A DNA stretch of 36,730 nucleotides from Bacillus sp. 2B10 (GCA_003946805.1 RPSH01000033.1:1-36730); one strand, 5' to 3'; positions 8,240 to 17,626 are shown, counted from the first letter of the stretch. Notes: a model not told the origin generated them from the letters alone. Numbers and translations: made by a program.

Positions 8240-9019
8240 ATGCACCGTCTGCAATCGAAACTCTGCGTCGTCACCGGCGCTGCGCGCGGGATCGGCCATG
8301 CCATCGCCACGCGCTTTCACGAAGAGGGCGCCACCGTCGTTCTGACCGATATCGACGCGCAGGCCGGACAGGCCGCCGCTGATGCGCTCGGCTGTCGCTT
8401 CGTCACGCTCGACGTGCGCGAGGAGGGGGACTGGACCCGGCTGGCGCACGCGGTGCCGGTCGCCGATGTCGTGGTCAATAATGCCGGCGTGACCGGGTTC
8501 GAAAGGGGCATGGTGCTGCAGGATCCTGAACATGCGTCGCTCGCCGACTGGCGCGCGGTCCATGCCGTCAATCTCGACGGCACCTTCCTTGGTTGTCGCT
8601 ATGCGATCGGCGCGATGAAGGCGGCAGGGACCGGATCGATCATCAACATCTCGTCGCGCTCCGGGCTGGTCGGCATCCCGGGTGCGGCGGCCTATGCCTC
8701 GTCCAAGGCGGCGATCCGCAACCACAGCAAGAGCGTCGCACTCTATTGCGCGCAGCAGGGCTGGCGCATCCGCTGCAATTCGGTCCACCCCGCGGCGATC
8801 CTGACCCCGATCTGGGAACCGATGCTGGGCGACGGACCGGACCGCGACGCGCGGATGGCGGCTCTGGTCGCCGACACGCCGCTCAAGCGCTTTGGACTCC
8901 CGGAAGAGGTCGCGGCGGTCGCGGCGATGCTGGCGTCGGACGAAGCGGCGTACATGACCGGGACCGAGGTCAATATCGACGGCGGGTTGCTGGCAGGATC
9001 GGCGGTGTCACCGGGGTGA
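8240..9019 (+). CDS. SDR family NAD-dependent oxidoreductase
   Basis: A classical short-chain dehydrogenase of 259 residues with a Rossmann fold. It shows cofactor motif TGAARGIG (12-19), D37 at the end of strand 2 (favours NAD over NADP), NNAG (80-83), N111, S138/S139 in NISSRSG, and the active-site Y152-ASS-K156. The C-terminal part has [10 protein letters not shown] and the common [11 protein letters not shown] ending. The substrate, an alcohol or ketone, is unknown. ATG 8240 was chosen because AGGGA lies seven bases upstream and the motif spacing is right; the open frame upstream to 8066 is not SDR-like. It is transcribed divergently from purH and opposite to the surrounding block, and a composite repeat follows it, so it is probably a late insertion. 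Confidence 0.92.
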   Translation: MHRLQSKLCVVTGAARGIGHAIATRFHEEGATVVLTDIDAQAGQAAADALGCRFVTLDVREEGDWTRLAHAVPVADVVVNNAGVTGFERGMVLQDPEHASLADWRAVHAVNLDGTFLGCRYAIGAMKAAGTGSIINISSRSGLVGIPGAAAYASSKAAIRNHSKSVALYCAQQGWRIRCNSVHPAAILTPIWEPMLGDGPDRDARMAALVADTPLKRFGLPEEVAAVAAMLASDEAAYMTGTEVNIDGGLLAGSAVSPG

Positions 9020-9103
9020 GGGAGGCAGCGGCCTGCCCGATTCCGTATCCCCGCGCAGGCGTTGATTCAGCGCCAAACAGGCCGGCGGCGTTCGGGGCTC
9101 TGG

Positions 9104-9123
9104 ACCCCCGCCTGCGCGGGGGT
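9104..9123. repeat. Single REP-like hairpin
   Basis: ACCCCCGC-CTGC-GCGGGGGT, a perfect 8-bp stem with a 4-nt loop, downstream of the SDR gene. A half-site, CCCCGCGCAGGCG, lies near 9052. Confidence 0.65.
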
Positions 9124-9137
9124 ACGGCTGGAGTTTG

Positions 9138-9249
9138 ATCCATTTGTATGGAAACGTCACCCCAGCGTAGGCTGGGGTCTCCACCGGCGCCTGCTGCGCG
9201 CTACCACCGGGAGATCCCGGCTTTCGCCGGGATGACGCCCGTTTCAACA
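9138..9249. repeat. Composite repeat, copy 2, holding an inverted REP pair (9156-9236)
   Basis: Direct repeat of 6278-6389 with only scattered base differences. The inner inverted pair is again 81 bp. The interval 9020-9283, between the SDR stop and the heparinase gene stop, is essentially all repeat, and the two genes converge on it. Confidence 0.85.
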
Positions 9250-9283
9250 GGGATGGATCAAACCCCAGCCCTGTGTATCGCCC

Positions 9284-11020
9284 CTACCGCGCCCGGTGGA
9301 ACCGCCACGAAAAGTCATGCCCGCCCGCCGGCGTGGCGCCCGACAGCACCAGCTGGAACGTCGCCACCGGCGTGCCGCTATCGTCGAGCCACAGGCTTTC
9401 CTCGACGCCCAGCGTCGCGCCCTTGCAGCGGAACTGCCATACCGGGCCTTCGGGAATGCGCAGGAACGCGGCCTGTCCGTCGGCGGTGGGCGCGATCTCG
9501 ATCCCCGGCGCCAGGTGGAAGCGCGCGACGAAGCCCGTCTCGCCCTTGCGCCCGCGCCGGCCGGTCGGGATCAGCATGTCCTCGCCCTGCACGTCGCGGC
9601 CATCGGCGGACAGGGTCAGGACGCGGCGATGCTGGAACCCCAGCCGCCTGGCATAGCCGTCATGCGCGACCTCGATCCGGCTGATCGCGTCGCTTTCCTG
9701 ACGGTGCATGTCGACCACGCCGACGCCCTTGCCCAGCGACCCGTCGGCATGGATCGCGGTGGAATTGGCATCGGCCAGCACCAGCGTCGAATGCGCGGCG
9801 GTGGTGCGCAGCGCGCGGCGCAGTTCGCTCGACAGCGTCAGCAGCGCGGCCCCAGCGCCGCCGCAATTCACCACGATCCGCTGTCCGGCATCCGACAGCT
9901 CGAACGCCAGCGTCGACGCGCATCCCTCGCGCGAGGCCGGCGCGATCGGCGGCGGGGCGGAATCGACGATCAGCACGGTGCGTCCCGCCGCCAGCCGCTG
10001 ATATCCCCAGTCGCCGGCATGGCGTAAGGGGCGCGTGCGCACGGCCGTAGCCGCGACGACATCGGCGATGCGCTCGCCCGACACCGGTCCCGACCCCTGC
10101 CAGCAGGCCAGTCCCCCCTCGCCATGGCATACGCCCAGCAGCGCGGCGACCATCCGCGTCAGCGCCAGTCCCTGCGCCTCGGGCACGTCCAGCCGCCGCG
10201 CGGCATAGATTTCGCGCAAGGCCGTCAGCGTCATCACCGCGTCGAGCTGTTCGGCGGGCGAGCGGCCGACGATGCCGCCATCCTCGAACATGCCCATCGC
10301 CAGCGCCCGCGCGAGGCCATGTTCGCCGAACCCGCGCCGCGGATCGCCGCCGGGCACCACCAGTCCGGCGGCGACCACCCCGGCCCAGGCGGTGATCGCG
10401 CGGATGCCCGCCGGTGCCTTGCCCGCCTCGCCGTCCAGATGCCGGGCGGCGCGCGCGATCGTGTTCAGCACGCGCGATCGATAGACGAGGTCGGTCGACG
10501 ACAGGATCAGCGGCGCATGCGCGATCCAGAACAGCATCCGCCGTCCGGTCAGGTGCGCCGCCCACGCCGGCTCCGATACCCGCTCGCCATGCGCCGCCAG
10601 CCATTGCAGCATCAGCGTCTCGGCGATCGGCACCGCCGTCACCCGCGGCGCGACGCTCGACAGGTCGCGCAGCCACGCGAAGCTGTGCAGATGCTCGGCA
10701 AAGGCGGCGGAGAATTTCGGCCGGTCCAGCCCCAGCCGCTCTACGGCCACGGTTTCGCCCCGGAACATCAATTCGCCGCGCAGCAGCGCCTGCCCGCGCG
10801 CCACGTCGCCGAAGAACGGATCGTCGGCGACCGCGATCAGCTTGAGCGGATGCCGCCCTTTCAGCCGGAGGCCGTGCAGCGGCGTGCGCCACGCAAGGCG
10901 TTGCAGCTTCTCGGCGATGCGTTCGGACAGCGACAGCCCGGTGCCGCCGCCCTGTCGCACCAGCCGCTTGCCGACGTCGATCCCGTCGCGCGGTTCGTCG
11001 ATCGGCTGGGGCGGGATCAT
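9284..11020 (-). CDS. Heparinase II/III family protein
   Basis: A 578-residue protein with an (alpha/alpha)-toroid N-terminal half ([12 protein letters not shown], about residue 115, and the helical repeats that follow) and a beta-sandwich heparinase II/III-like C-terminal half (about 330-578). The second half includes [39 protein letters not shown] and the closing FSWRFHRAR. No signal peptide or membrane segment is visible, so the protein appears cytoplasmic, which is odd for a polysaccharide lyase. Its stable place between rpe and purH across Alphaproteobacteria suggests a housekeeping role, but none is established that I know of. The ATG overlaps the rpe stop (ATGA), indicating translational coupling. 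Confidence 0.88.
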   Translation of the reverse strand: MIPPQPIDEPRDGIDVGKRLVRQGGGTGLSLSERIAEKLQRLAWRTPLHGLRLKGRHPLKLIAVADDPFFGDVARGQALLRGELMFRGETVAVERLGLDRPKFSAAFAEHLHSFAWLRDLSSVAPRVTAVPIAETLMLQWLAAHGERVSEPAWAAHLTGRRMLFWIAHAPLILSSTDLVYRSRVLNTIARAARHLDGEAGKAPAGIRAITAWAGVVAAGLVVPGGDPRRGFGEHGLARALAMGMFEDGGIVGRSPAEQLDAVMTLTALREIYAARRLDVPEAQGLALTRMVAALLGVCHGEGGLACWQGSGPVSGERIADVVAATAVRTRPLRHAGDWGYQRLAAGRTVLIVDSAPPPIAPASREGCASTLAFELSDAGQRIVVNCGGAGAALLTLSSELRRALRTTAAHSTLVLADANSTAIHADGSLGKGVGVVDMHRQESDAISRIEVAHDGYARRLGFQHRRVLTLSADGRDVQGEDMLIPTGRRGRKGETGFVARFHLAPGIEIAPTADGQAAFLRIPEGPVWQFRCKGATLGVEESLWLDDSGTPVATFQLVLSGATPAGGHDFSWRFHRAR

Positions 11021-11676
11021 GCGCCGCGCAGTGCGGCGATGTTCGCGGCATAGGCGGTCGGGCCGCCGGTAAAGGTCGCGGTCCCGGCGACGAGGCAGTC
11101 GGCCCCGGCCGCGATCGCCTTCGGCGCGGTCGTGCGGTCGATGCCGCCATCGACCTGCAGATCGATCTGCCGTCCCGTCGCGTCGATGCGGGCACGCAGC
11201 GCCTCGATCTTGCGCAGCTGGCTGTCGATGAACTTCTGCCCGCCGAACCCGGGATTGACGCTCATCACCAGCAACAGGTCGGTCAGGTCGATGACCTGAT
11301 CGACCACCTCGACCGGCGTGCCGGGGTTCAGCACCACGCCGGCGCGCTTGCCCAGCGCCTTGATCCGCTGGAGCGTGCGATGGAGGTGCGGGCCCGATTC
11401 CGGATGGACCGACAGGATATCGGCCCCGGCTTCGGCGAACGCCTCGACCAGCGGGTCGACCGGCGACACCATCAGGTGGACGTCGAACGGCTTCGCGCTG
11501 TGCGGGCGCAGCGCCTTCACCACCGCCGGGCCGATCGTCAGGTTGGGGACGAAATGCCCGTCCATGACGTCGATATGGATCCAGTCCGCCCCGGCGTCGT
11601 CGATGGCGCGCACTTCCTCGCCCAGCTTGGCGAAATCGGCGGAAAGGATGGAGGGCGCGATACGGACGGCTTGCAT
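11017..11676 (-). CDS. rpe: Ribulose-phosphate 3-epimerase
   Basis: Interconverts ribulose 5-phosphate and xylulose 5-phosphate in the pentose phosphate pathway, in the cytoplasm. At 219 residues it is a normal-length TIM barrel. The metal ligands and catalytic acids are H34, D36 ([12 protein letters not shown]), H67 (DVHLMV) and D176 (LQVDGGI). The flexible phosphate loop shows [12 protein letters not shown], and S9 lies in APSILSAD. The product starts at ATG 11676 with an AGGA-like site upstream. It overlaps the heparinase-family gene by four bases and lies 132 bp downstream of rsmB. Confidence 0.97.
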   Translation of the reverse strand: MQAVRIAPSILSADFAKLGEEVRAIDDAGADWIHIDVMDGHFVPNLTIGPAVVKALRPHSAKPFDVHLMVSPVDPLVEAFAEAGADILSVHPESGPHLHRTLQRIKALGKRAGVVLNPGTPVEVVDQVIDLTDLLLVMSVNPGFGGQKFIDSQLRKIEALRARIDATGRQIDLQVDGGIDRTTAPKAIAAGADCLVAGTATFTGGPTAYAANIAALRGA

Positions 11677-11751
11677 GGCGTTCGTCCTAGCACGGTCTGG
11701 CGACTCGGCAAGCGAAGGGTAAAGGCACAGGCAAGAATTGGTGCGCGAGGG

Positions 11752-11787
11752 GGCGCGGAGACGCGGGGGACTTCGCGTCTCCGCGCC
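11752..11787. terminator. Strong hairpin between rsmB and rpe
   Basis: A perfect 14-bp inverted repeat (11752-11765 with 11774-11787) with loop GGGGACTT. It follows the rsmB stop by about 20 bp on the minus strand and has no T-run. It may end or attenuate rsmB transcription before rpe, or be another dispersed palindrome of the genome. Confidence 0.5.
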
Positions 11788-11808
11788 TTCGCGTGAACCC
11801 GATCTTCT

Positions 11809-13071
11809 TCAGCTCCGCCGCAACCGGACGATGAAGAACCCGTCCAGCCCGCCCTTGTCCGCCAGCATCCCCGGCAGCGTCCGCACATAGCCGCGATCAT
11901 GCACCGGCACCCCCGCGGGCAGTTCCTCCGCCGTCGCCGCCTCCACCGCATAGTCCGGTCGCGCGCCTAGGAACCGCTCCAACTGCGCCTCGCCCTCCGC
12001 CGGCTCCAGCGAACAGGTGGCATAGACCAGCCGCCCGCCGGGCTTCACCCAGTCGGCCGCACGCGCCAGCAGCCGCGCCTGCAACGCCGCCGTCTCGGCG
12101 ATCACGCTCGGCCGCACGCGGTGCAGCACGTCGGGATGGCGGCGGAAGATGCCGGTCGCGCTGCACGGCGCGTCGAGCAGCACCGCATCGGCCGGCGCCT
12201 GCGGCTTCCACACCAGCGCATCGCCGGTGACGACGTTCGCCGACAGCCCGGTGCGCTCCATATTCTCGCGCAGCCGCAGCAACCGGCTGTCCGAATTGTC
12301 GAGCGCGGTCACGTCCCACCCGGCGGCGGCCAGTTGCAGCGTCTTGCCCCCCGGCGCCGCGCACAGGTCGATCGCGCTGCCCGGCCCCCGGCCCAGCAGC
12401 CGCGCGGGAATCGACGCTGCCAGATCCTGGACCCACCAGTTGCCGTCGGCATAGCCCGGCAGGTCGGCGATCGCGCCGTTTTCGTGCAGCCGCCGATGGC
12501 GCGGCGCCAGCGTCTCGCCGTCCGGCCCGTCCTCGCCCTTCATCGACAGGTCGACCGGCGGCTGTTGCGCGATCGCCTGCGCCGCCGCGATCACCATGTC
12601 CTCGCCCCATGCCGCGACCCAGCGCGCATCGGTATCGGCGGGCAGCGTCGCCGCATCGGGCAGTCGCGCGTTGCTGCGCGACAATGTCCCGAACACGCCG
12701 TGCACCAGCTTGCGCGGCCCCCCGTCGACCAGCGGCAGCGCGGTGGCGATCGCGGCGTGCGGCGGGGTGTTGAGCACCAGCGCCTGCGCCAGCGCGATGC
12801 GCAGCACGAACCGCGCCTTGGCATCGTCGGGCAGCGGGCGCTGCGTCGCGCCGTCGATCATCGCGTCCAGATCGGGCAACCGCCGCAGCACCGCGGCGGC
12901 GATGGCATGGGCCAACCCGCGATCCTCGCGCCGGTCGAGCTCGGCGGTCGCGCTCGCCAGCGCCGCCTCCAGCGGCAGCCCGCGCCGCAGCACGGCGTCG
13001 AGCAGTTTCAGCGCGGCCCGCCGCGCGGGCACGCCGGGCGCTTCGGGGGCAAGGCGGGGACGCGCCATCAT
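11809..13071 (-). CDS. rsmB: 16S rRNA (cytosine-967-C5)-methyltransferase-type RsmB
   Basis: An S-adenosylmethionine-dependent m5C methyltransferase of about 420 residues acting on 16S rRNA. An N-terminal NusB-like helical domain (AALKLLDAVLRRGLPLEAAL onward, residues 10-140) precedes the Rossmann methyltransferase. The AdoMet site is DLCAAPGGKT. Motif IV is DAPCSATG with the release cysteine, and the catalytic cysteine is in VYATCSLEPAEGE. The frame is open to 13206, but tandem ATGs at 13071 and 13068 with GGAG just upstream fit the family N-terminus (MMARPRLAPEAPG). It is divergent from the SDHAF4-like gene, about 88 bp apart. Confidence 0.93.
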   Translation of the reverse strand: MMARPRLAPEAPGVPARRAALKLLDAVLRRGLPLEAALASATAELDRREDRGLAHAIAAAVLRRLPDLDAMIDGATQRPLPDDAKARFVLRIALAQALVLNTPPHAAIATALPLVDGGPRKLVHGVFGTLSRSNARLPDAATLPADTDARWVAAWGEDMVIAAAQAIAQQPPVDLSMKGEDGPDGETLAPRHRRLHENGAIADLPGYADGNWWVQDLAASIPARLLGRGPGSAIDLCAAPGGKTLQLAAAGWDVTALDNSDSRLLRLRENMERTGLSANVVTGDALVWKPQAPADAVLLDAPCSATGIFRRHPDVLHRVRPSVIAETAALQARLLARAADWVKPGGRLVYATCSLEPAEGEAQLERFLGARPDYAVEAATAEELPAGVPVHDRGYVRTLPGMLADKGGLDGFFIVRLRRS

Positions 13072-13159
13072 CGGGCTCCGATACACAAAGGGGGGTGGTT
13101 CACTTGAATCCTGTCGCTGGTCCGCCAAGTGCAATGACGTGAACCGGAAAGGAACCCCT

Positions 13160-13327
13160 ATGGGCAAGCGTCCCCCGCATGTGAAGCCACCAGCGCATCT
13201 CTCCAAGTCGCCGCCGGTGCCTGCCCCCGAGCCCTTGCCCGTGAAATCCGACGCCGACGACCCGCTGGGCCTCAGCCCGACGCGCTACGGCGACTGGACG
13301 CACAAGGGGATCGCGGTCGATTTCTGA
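13160..13327 (+). CDS. SDHAF4-like succinate dehydrogenase assembly factor (DUF1674)
   Basis: A 55-residue protein whose last 20 residues carry the family signature DPTRYGDW-x-KG-x-DF, here LSPTRYGDWTHKGIAVDF. In mitochondria and Alphaproteobacteria this small factor binds flavinylated SdhA and protects it until complex II assembles. The N-terminal 35 residues are Pro/Lys-rich and probably disordered. ATG 13160 has AGGA six bases upstream and a good terminator follows, so the gene stands alone. The sdh operon itself is not in this window. Confidence 0.9.
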   Translation: MGKRPPHVKPPAHLSKSPPVPAPEPLPVKSDADDPLGLSPTRYGDWTHKGIAVDF

Positions 13328-13328
13328 G

Positions 13329-13360
13329 CGGGGCGGGTCCGTCCGCCCGTCCCCGTTTTT
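13329..13360 (+). terminator. Intrinsic terminator of the SDHAF4-like gene
   Basis: CGGGGCGGG (13329-13337) pairs with CCCGTCCCCG (13346-13355, one bulged base). The loop is 8 nt and TTTTT (13356-13360) follows at once. It starts two bases after the stop codon. Confidence 0.85.
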
Positions 13361-14055
13361 CCGTGTCGGGCATGACGTTTCAGGGAAATGCGATCAGCCC
13401 CAGGAAAGTGAGGCCCACAGGAGCCCGTTACCGTTATCGGTTGGTCAATTGCCCGCTGTGGGTTCGATGTCGGGAACAACAAGACGCCCTGTAGTTTGCC
13501 TTTGGTGATGATTGTCGAGCCCGATATGTGGCGAGCTTTGGAATACCAACCTGCCATAGGAACGGCACTTTCAGAGCGACGAAGAAGGCATAAAGTGTAT
13601 GGTTCAGGTCAAGATCGCCGTCGCCCTTGTGCTAGCTGGGCTGGCTGGGCCGACGTTCGCGCAGGACTTGCCGGTGTTCGACTGGAATGGCTCGCTCGAC
13701 CATGCCCGAACCACCGGCCGTATGGTCAGACCGGCTCAGCAACGGGACCATCGCGATCCCAGAGCAAAACCTAACAATACACGTGATTCCGCATCTCCTG
13801 CGCGCACCCGACAGACATGCCTAAACGCAAGGAACATGGCCGCTAGTGGTGATACGAACCCCAAGTTGCTCCACCTGCTCAAACTGTGTCGTCGCGCGGG
13901 GCATTGAGAACAGGCTTCCCGGAATTTGATCCTAATCGGGAAAGATGCACTTCCGTCCGCTCCATCCTCCGCATGTCGCCCTCCCCAACCTACAACCCTG
14001 TCAGTAATTCCATTGCGCCCATGGAACGAACTGTCGTTTCCCGACTTGTCGCCCT
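13361..14055. other. Intergenic stretch of lower GC holding a broken ORF
   Basis: About 700 bp, clearly less GC-rich than its neighbours and with mixed codon third positions. Apart from the signal-peptide ORF at 13599-13907 I see no gene, repeat or RNA. The composition suggests decayed or foreign DNA. Confidence 0.5.
13599..13907 (+). pseudogene. Probable remnant of a small secreted protein gene
   Basis: The 102-codon frame begins with a convincing signal peptide (MVQVKIAVALVLAGLAGPTFAQ) and about 20 further plausible residues (DLPVFDWNGSLDHARTTG). Up to about codon 42 the third positions are mostly G or C. After that they turn A/T-rich, and the translation becomes Arg/Asn/Ser/Pro-rich without family character. 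I read this as a 5-prime gene fragment running into unrelated sequence. AAGG lies about 10 bases before the ATG. A genuine short exported protein cannot be excluded. Confidence 0.35.
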
Positions 14056-15882
14056 ATGGCTCGGCTTTCGCGTACATGGCGGTTCATCCTTGGCGGCATC
14101 GTCGGCCTCCTGCTCCTCATCCTGTTGATCCTCGCGGCCTTTCCCTGGGGTGTCTTGCGCGATCGGGTGAGCGTCAAGCTGGCCGAGCGTTTCAAGGCCG
14201 ACGTGTCGATCGGCACGATCGAACGGGTCGAGCCGCTGTCCTTCTCGCCGACGCTGATCGTCCGCGACCTGACGATCGCGCAGCCGGCATGGGCGGGGAA
14301 GGGCGACCTCGTCCATCTCGACCGCATCGACTTCCGGTTTCGGGTGCTGCCGCTGCTGCGGGGCAAGTTCGATCTGACCGCGCTCGCCATCGATGGCGGG
14401 CGGGTGGCGATGGTGCGCAGCCGGGACGGCCGCAAGAACTGGGCACCCGACCGCCGCGGGGACAAGGGCTCGGCATCGGCGATCACCAGCCTGACGATCC
14501 GGAACCTCGTGATCGACTATCGCGACGCGGTGCAGAACCGCCGCTTCGCCGTCACCGTCGCGTCCGACGAACGCGGGTTTCGCGCAGGCGGCAACGGCGC
14601 GATCGACGATCGCCCGGTGACGGTGGCGCTCGCCGGCCCGGCGATCCGGAACGACGACGCATGGCCGTTCACCGCGCGTGTCGCCGGCCCGACGATCACC
14701 GTCGATGCGAAGGGGCTGATGGCCTCGCCGCTCGATACCAGGCGGATGACCGTCGACCTGACGGCGCGCGCCAACGACCTGAAAACGCTCGATGCACTGA
14801 TCGAGGCGGGGCTGTTCGGGACCCAGCCGGTCAACCTCACCGCGCGGGTGCGCCACGACGATCCGGCCTGGGTGGTCGAGAAGCTGTCGGGCACGATCGG
14901 CCGCTCGCGGCTGGTGGCGGCCAACGCGACCGTGACCCGGGACGACGGCCGCACCGGCATCGACGGGCGGCTGCATTTCGCGTCGCTGTCGTTCGACGAC
15001 CTCGCCACCGACGAAGGCCGCGCCCGCGCCGCCGCACTCGAACGGCGCATCGGCCCGCGCGTCGTGCCCGGCACGCGCATCAACCTCGCCAAGATGGCCG
15101 ATCTCGACGGCAAGCTCGCGATTCGCGTCGACCGGCTGCTCGACATGCCCGGCCTGCGCAGTCTCGATACCGTGCTGGCGATCGACCATAGCCGGCTGAC
15201 CGTCGCGCCGATCACGGTGCGGCTGGCGCAGGGGCGGATCACCGGGCAGGTGGTCGTCGACCAGCGCGATCGAACGACGCCGCTCGCGCGCTTCGACCTG
15301 AAGCTCGTAGACTCGCGCATTTCGACCTTTGCCGGCGGCGCGCCGGTCGATGCGCCGCTGCGCGCGCGGGTGAAGCTGACCGGCAGCGGCGACACGATCC
15401 GCGACGCGGTCGGCCGGTCCAGCGGCACCATCGGCTTCGCGGCGGCGGGCGGGACGCTGCCGGCGAAGATGGCGTCGTTCCTCGGCGCCGACGTCGCGCG
15501 CGGGCTGTTGACCGACGACGATGCGCAGGCGCGGCTGCGCTGCCTCGGGCTGCGGCTGAACGTCGCGGGCGGGCTGGGGCGGATCGACCCGCTGCTGATC
15601 GACACGTCGCGCGCGCAGACTCGGGGGCAGGGGGTCGTGCGCCTGTCCGACGAGACGCTGTCGATCGCGCTGACCGGCACGCCGAAGCAGCGCACGCTGC
15701 TCCATCTCGACCGGCCGGTACGGATCACCGGCCGGCTGCAGGCACCGGAAATACAAATCCCGCCGGGGATCAAGAGCGCGGGCGGCATCCTGCGCATGAT
15801 CGGCCGCGCGATCGGCGGCGACGATCGCCCGCTCGCGGGCAATGCCGATTGCGGCGCGCTGGTGGGGCGGGTGCTGGGATAA
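14056..15882 (+). CDS. AsmA family protein
   Basis: A 608-residue envelope protein with one N-terminal membrane anchor (about residues 10-30, FILGGIVGLLLLILLILAAFPW) and a large beta-rich periplasmic part. The start of the family domain is typical: VLRDRVSVKLAERFKADVSIGTIERVEPLSFSP, then LTIRNLVIDY repeats. The C-terminal AsmA_2-like section shows GTIGFAAAGGTLPAKMASF and RLNVAGGLGRIDPLLIDT. AsmA relatives (TamB, YhdP) are thought to bridge phospholipid movement between the inner and outer membranes. The ATG has no strong ribosome site. It is monocistronic as far as can be seen, with the convergent CoA transferase gene downstream. Confidence 0.88.
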   Translation: MARLSRTWRFILGGIVGLLLLILLILAAFPWGVLRDRVSVKLAERFKADVSIGTIERVEPLSFSPTLIVRDLTIAQPAWAGKGDLVHLDRIDFRFRVLPLLRGKFDLTALAIDGGRVAMVRSRDGRKNWAPDRRGDKGSASAITSLTIRNLVIDYRDAVQNRRFAVTVASDERGFRAGGNGAIDDRPVTVALAGPAIRNDDAWPFTARVAGPTITVDAKGLMASPLDTRRMTVDLTARANDLKTLDALIEAGLFGTQPVNLTARVRHDDPAWVVEKLSGTIGRSRLVAANATVTRDDGRTGIDGRLHFASLSFDDLATDEGRARAAALERRIGPRVVPGTRINLAKMADLDGKLAIRVDRLLDMPGLRSLDTVLAIDHSRLTVAPITVRLAQGRITGQVVVDQRDRTTPLARFDLKLVDSRISTFAGGAPVDAPLRARVKLTGSGDTIRDAVGRSSGTIGFAAAGGTLPAKMASFLGADVARGLLTDDDAQARLRCLGLRLNVAGGLGRIDPLLIDTSRAQTRGQGVVRLSDETLSIALTGTPKQRTLLHLDRPVRITGRLQAPEIQIPPGIKSAGGILRMIGRAIGGDDRPLAGNADCGALVGRVLG

Positions 15883-16019
15883 CGCTTTCCTACACCTCGC
15901 GGCGGCGCCATGATCGTCGACGCGCGACCTGCGCCCGCTCTTTGACAGTCGCTGCGAACGCCGCCGGTGTGACGTGTCGCCGATTGGCGCACGAGTGTGA
16001 CTTTCGTGACCTTTGGCGG

Positions 16020-17126
16020 TCAGGGGCGGGCGGGCGCGCCATGTTCGGCGACCATCCGCTCGCCGTCGATCACGATCGGTCCGGCCAGTCCGGGCAGCCC
16101 GTCGGGGCGGATCGCCATGCCGCGCGCCACCACCTGCGGGTCGGCGAATACCTCGTCCAGCGCGTTGATCGGGCCGGCGGGGATGCCCGCCGCCTCCAGC
16201 GCCTCGTACAGATCGGCCTTGCGCCAGCCGGCGACGGCCGCCTGCACCGCGGGGATCATCTGGCGGCGATGGACCACCCGCGCCGGATTGGTCGCGAAGC
16301 GCGCGTCCGTGTGCAGGTCGAGGCCGAGGAATCCGCACAGCCGTGCGAACTGTCCGTCATTGCCGACCGCGATGACGAGCGCCCCGTCGGCGGTCTCGAA
16401 CGTCTGATACGGGGTCAGGTTGGGGTGGCCGTTGCCCATCCGCGTCGGCACGGTCCCGCTCGCCAGCCAGTTCAGCGCCTGGTTGCCGAGTACCGCGACC
16501 TGCGTGTCGAGCAGCGCCATGTCGATCTGCGCGCCCTCGCCGGTCAGGTCGCGTCGGCGCAGCGCGGCGAGTATCGCGACCGCCGAATAGACCCCGGTGA
16601 ACAGGTCGGCATAGGCGACCCCGGCCTTTTGCGGCGCGCCGTCGGGCTCGCCGGTCAGCGACATGGCCCCGCCCATCGCCTGGATGATGAAGTCGTAGCC
16701 GGCGCGATGCGCATAGGGACCGGTCTGGCCGAAGCCGGTGATCGAACAGGTGATGAGCCCCGGCCGCACCGCCGACAGCGCGCCGTGGTCGAGGCCGTAT
16801 TTCGCGAGGCCGCCGACCTTGTAGTTCTCGATCACCACATCGGCCTGTGTCACCAGCGCGCGGACCTCTGCCTGCCCCTCGGCACACGCGATATCGATCG
16901 CCACCGATCGCTTGCCGCGGTTGGTGGCGTGGAAATAGGCCGCGTCGCGGTTCGAACCGTCCGGGGCGGTGACGAAGGGCGGTCCCCAGTGGCGCGTGTC
17001 GTCGCCCGTGCCCGGCCGCTCGACCTTTACCACCTCCGCGCCCAGATCGGCGAGCAACTGTCCGCACCATGGCCCGGCGAGGATGCGCGCCAGTTCGACC
17101 ACGCGGACGCCGGCCAGCGGCTTCAC
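16020..17126 (-). CDS. CaiB/BaiF family (class III) CoA transferase, probable glutarate CoA-transferase
   Basis: A 368-residue cytoplasmic enzyme moving CoA between carboxylic acids. It shows the family N-terminus LAGVRVVELARILAGPWCGQLLADLGAEVVKVE, ENYKVGGLAKYGLDH (100-114) and the catalytic aspartate D174 in YADLFTGVYSA. Further markers are RMGNGHPNLTPYQTF and the C-terminal GIPAGPINALDEVFADPQV. The same operon encodes glutaryl-CoA dehydrogenase. With the human SUGCT precedent, I infer that it makes glutaryl-CoA from glutarate using succinyl-CoA or a similar donor. It starts at GTG 17126, overlapping the GNAT stop (GTGA). It is the last gene of the minus-strand run. Confidence 0.87.
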   Translation of the reverse strand: MKPLAGVRVVELARILAGPWCGQLLADLGAEVVKVERPGTGDDTRHWGPPFVTAPDGSNRDAAYFHATNRGKRSVAIDIACAEGQAEVRALVTQADVVIENYKVGGLAKYGLDHGALSAVRPGLITCSITGFGQTGPYAHRAGYDFIIQAMGGAMSLTGEPDGAPQKAGVAYADLFTGVYSAVAILAALRRRDLTGEGAQIDMALLDTQVAVLGNQALNWLASGTVPTRMGNGHPNLTPYQTFETADGALVIAVGNDGQFARLCGFLGLDLHTDARFATNPARVVHRRQMIPAVQAAVAGWRKADLYEALEAAGIPAGPINALDEVFADPQVVARGMAIRPDGLPGLAGPIVIDGERMVAEHGAPARP

Positions 17127-17626
17127 CGCCGGCGCAGTTCGTAGAGGATGCGCGGCACGATCTGCCCGCCGCGCTCGACCATCGCCTCGGGCAGTTCGGT
17201 CGCGCCCAGCGCCTCGATCGCCGCCCGCGACCGGTGGTTGTCGATCCCCGCGCTGAACCGCACCGCCGCGACCTCAGCCAACGCATGGTCGATCATCAGC
17301 CGCTTCAATTCGCGATTATAGCCCCGCCGCCAATGGCTGCGCGCAAGGAAGGTCCAGCCGATCTCCACCGCATCGGACCCGGCGGGGACATAGCGTGTCG
17401 CCCCGATCACCGTGCCGTCGCCCGCGTCGCGGATCGTCAGCATGCCGCCGGTCGCCATCCCGTCGTCGAAGAACGCGCGGAACACCTCCGGCCGCCACCG
17501 GTCGTGCGCGGGATGCTGGTCCCAGATCGCCGGGTCCGATGCGACCGCATACAGCGCGGCGTAATCGTCGGGCACGCTCGGCGATACCCGGACCAGATCG
17601 CCGACCAGCTCCGGCTGGCGGTGCAT
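17123..17626 (-). CDS. GNAT family N-acetyltransferase
   Basis: A 167-residue acetyltransferase of the RimJ/RimL-like subgroup. The N-terminal LVRVSPSVPDDYAALYAVASDP is followed by the core strands GTVIGATRYVP and AVEIGWTFLARSHWRRGYNRELKRLMIDHAL, which hold the acetyl-CoA loop. RFSAGIDNHRSRAAIEALGA is the usual closing segment. The acceptor is unknown. ATG 17626 shares one base with the glutaryl-CoA dehydrogenase stop (TGATG) and the stop overlaps the CoA transferase start, so all three are coupled. A longer frame upstream is only the shadow of the dehydrogenase gene. Confidence 0.88.
   Translation of the reverse strand: MHRQPELVGDLVRVSPSVPDDYAALYAVASDPAIWDQHPAHDRWRPEVFRAFFDDGMATGGMLTIRDAGDGTVIGATRYVPAGSDAVEIGWTFLARSHWRRGYNRELKRLMIDHALAEVAAVRFSAGIDNHRSRAAIEALGATELPEAMVERGGQIVPRILYELRRR

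Noticed and set aside
13990..16338. Open frame of 782 codons antisense to asmA
   Set aside because: It mirrors asmA codon positions, has no ribosome site, and its product has repetitive Arg/Asp/Gln composition typical of antisense frames in high-GC DNA.
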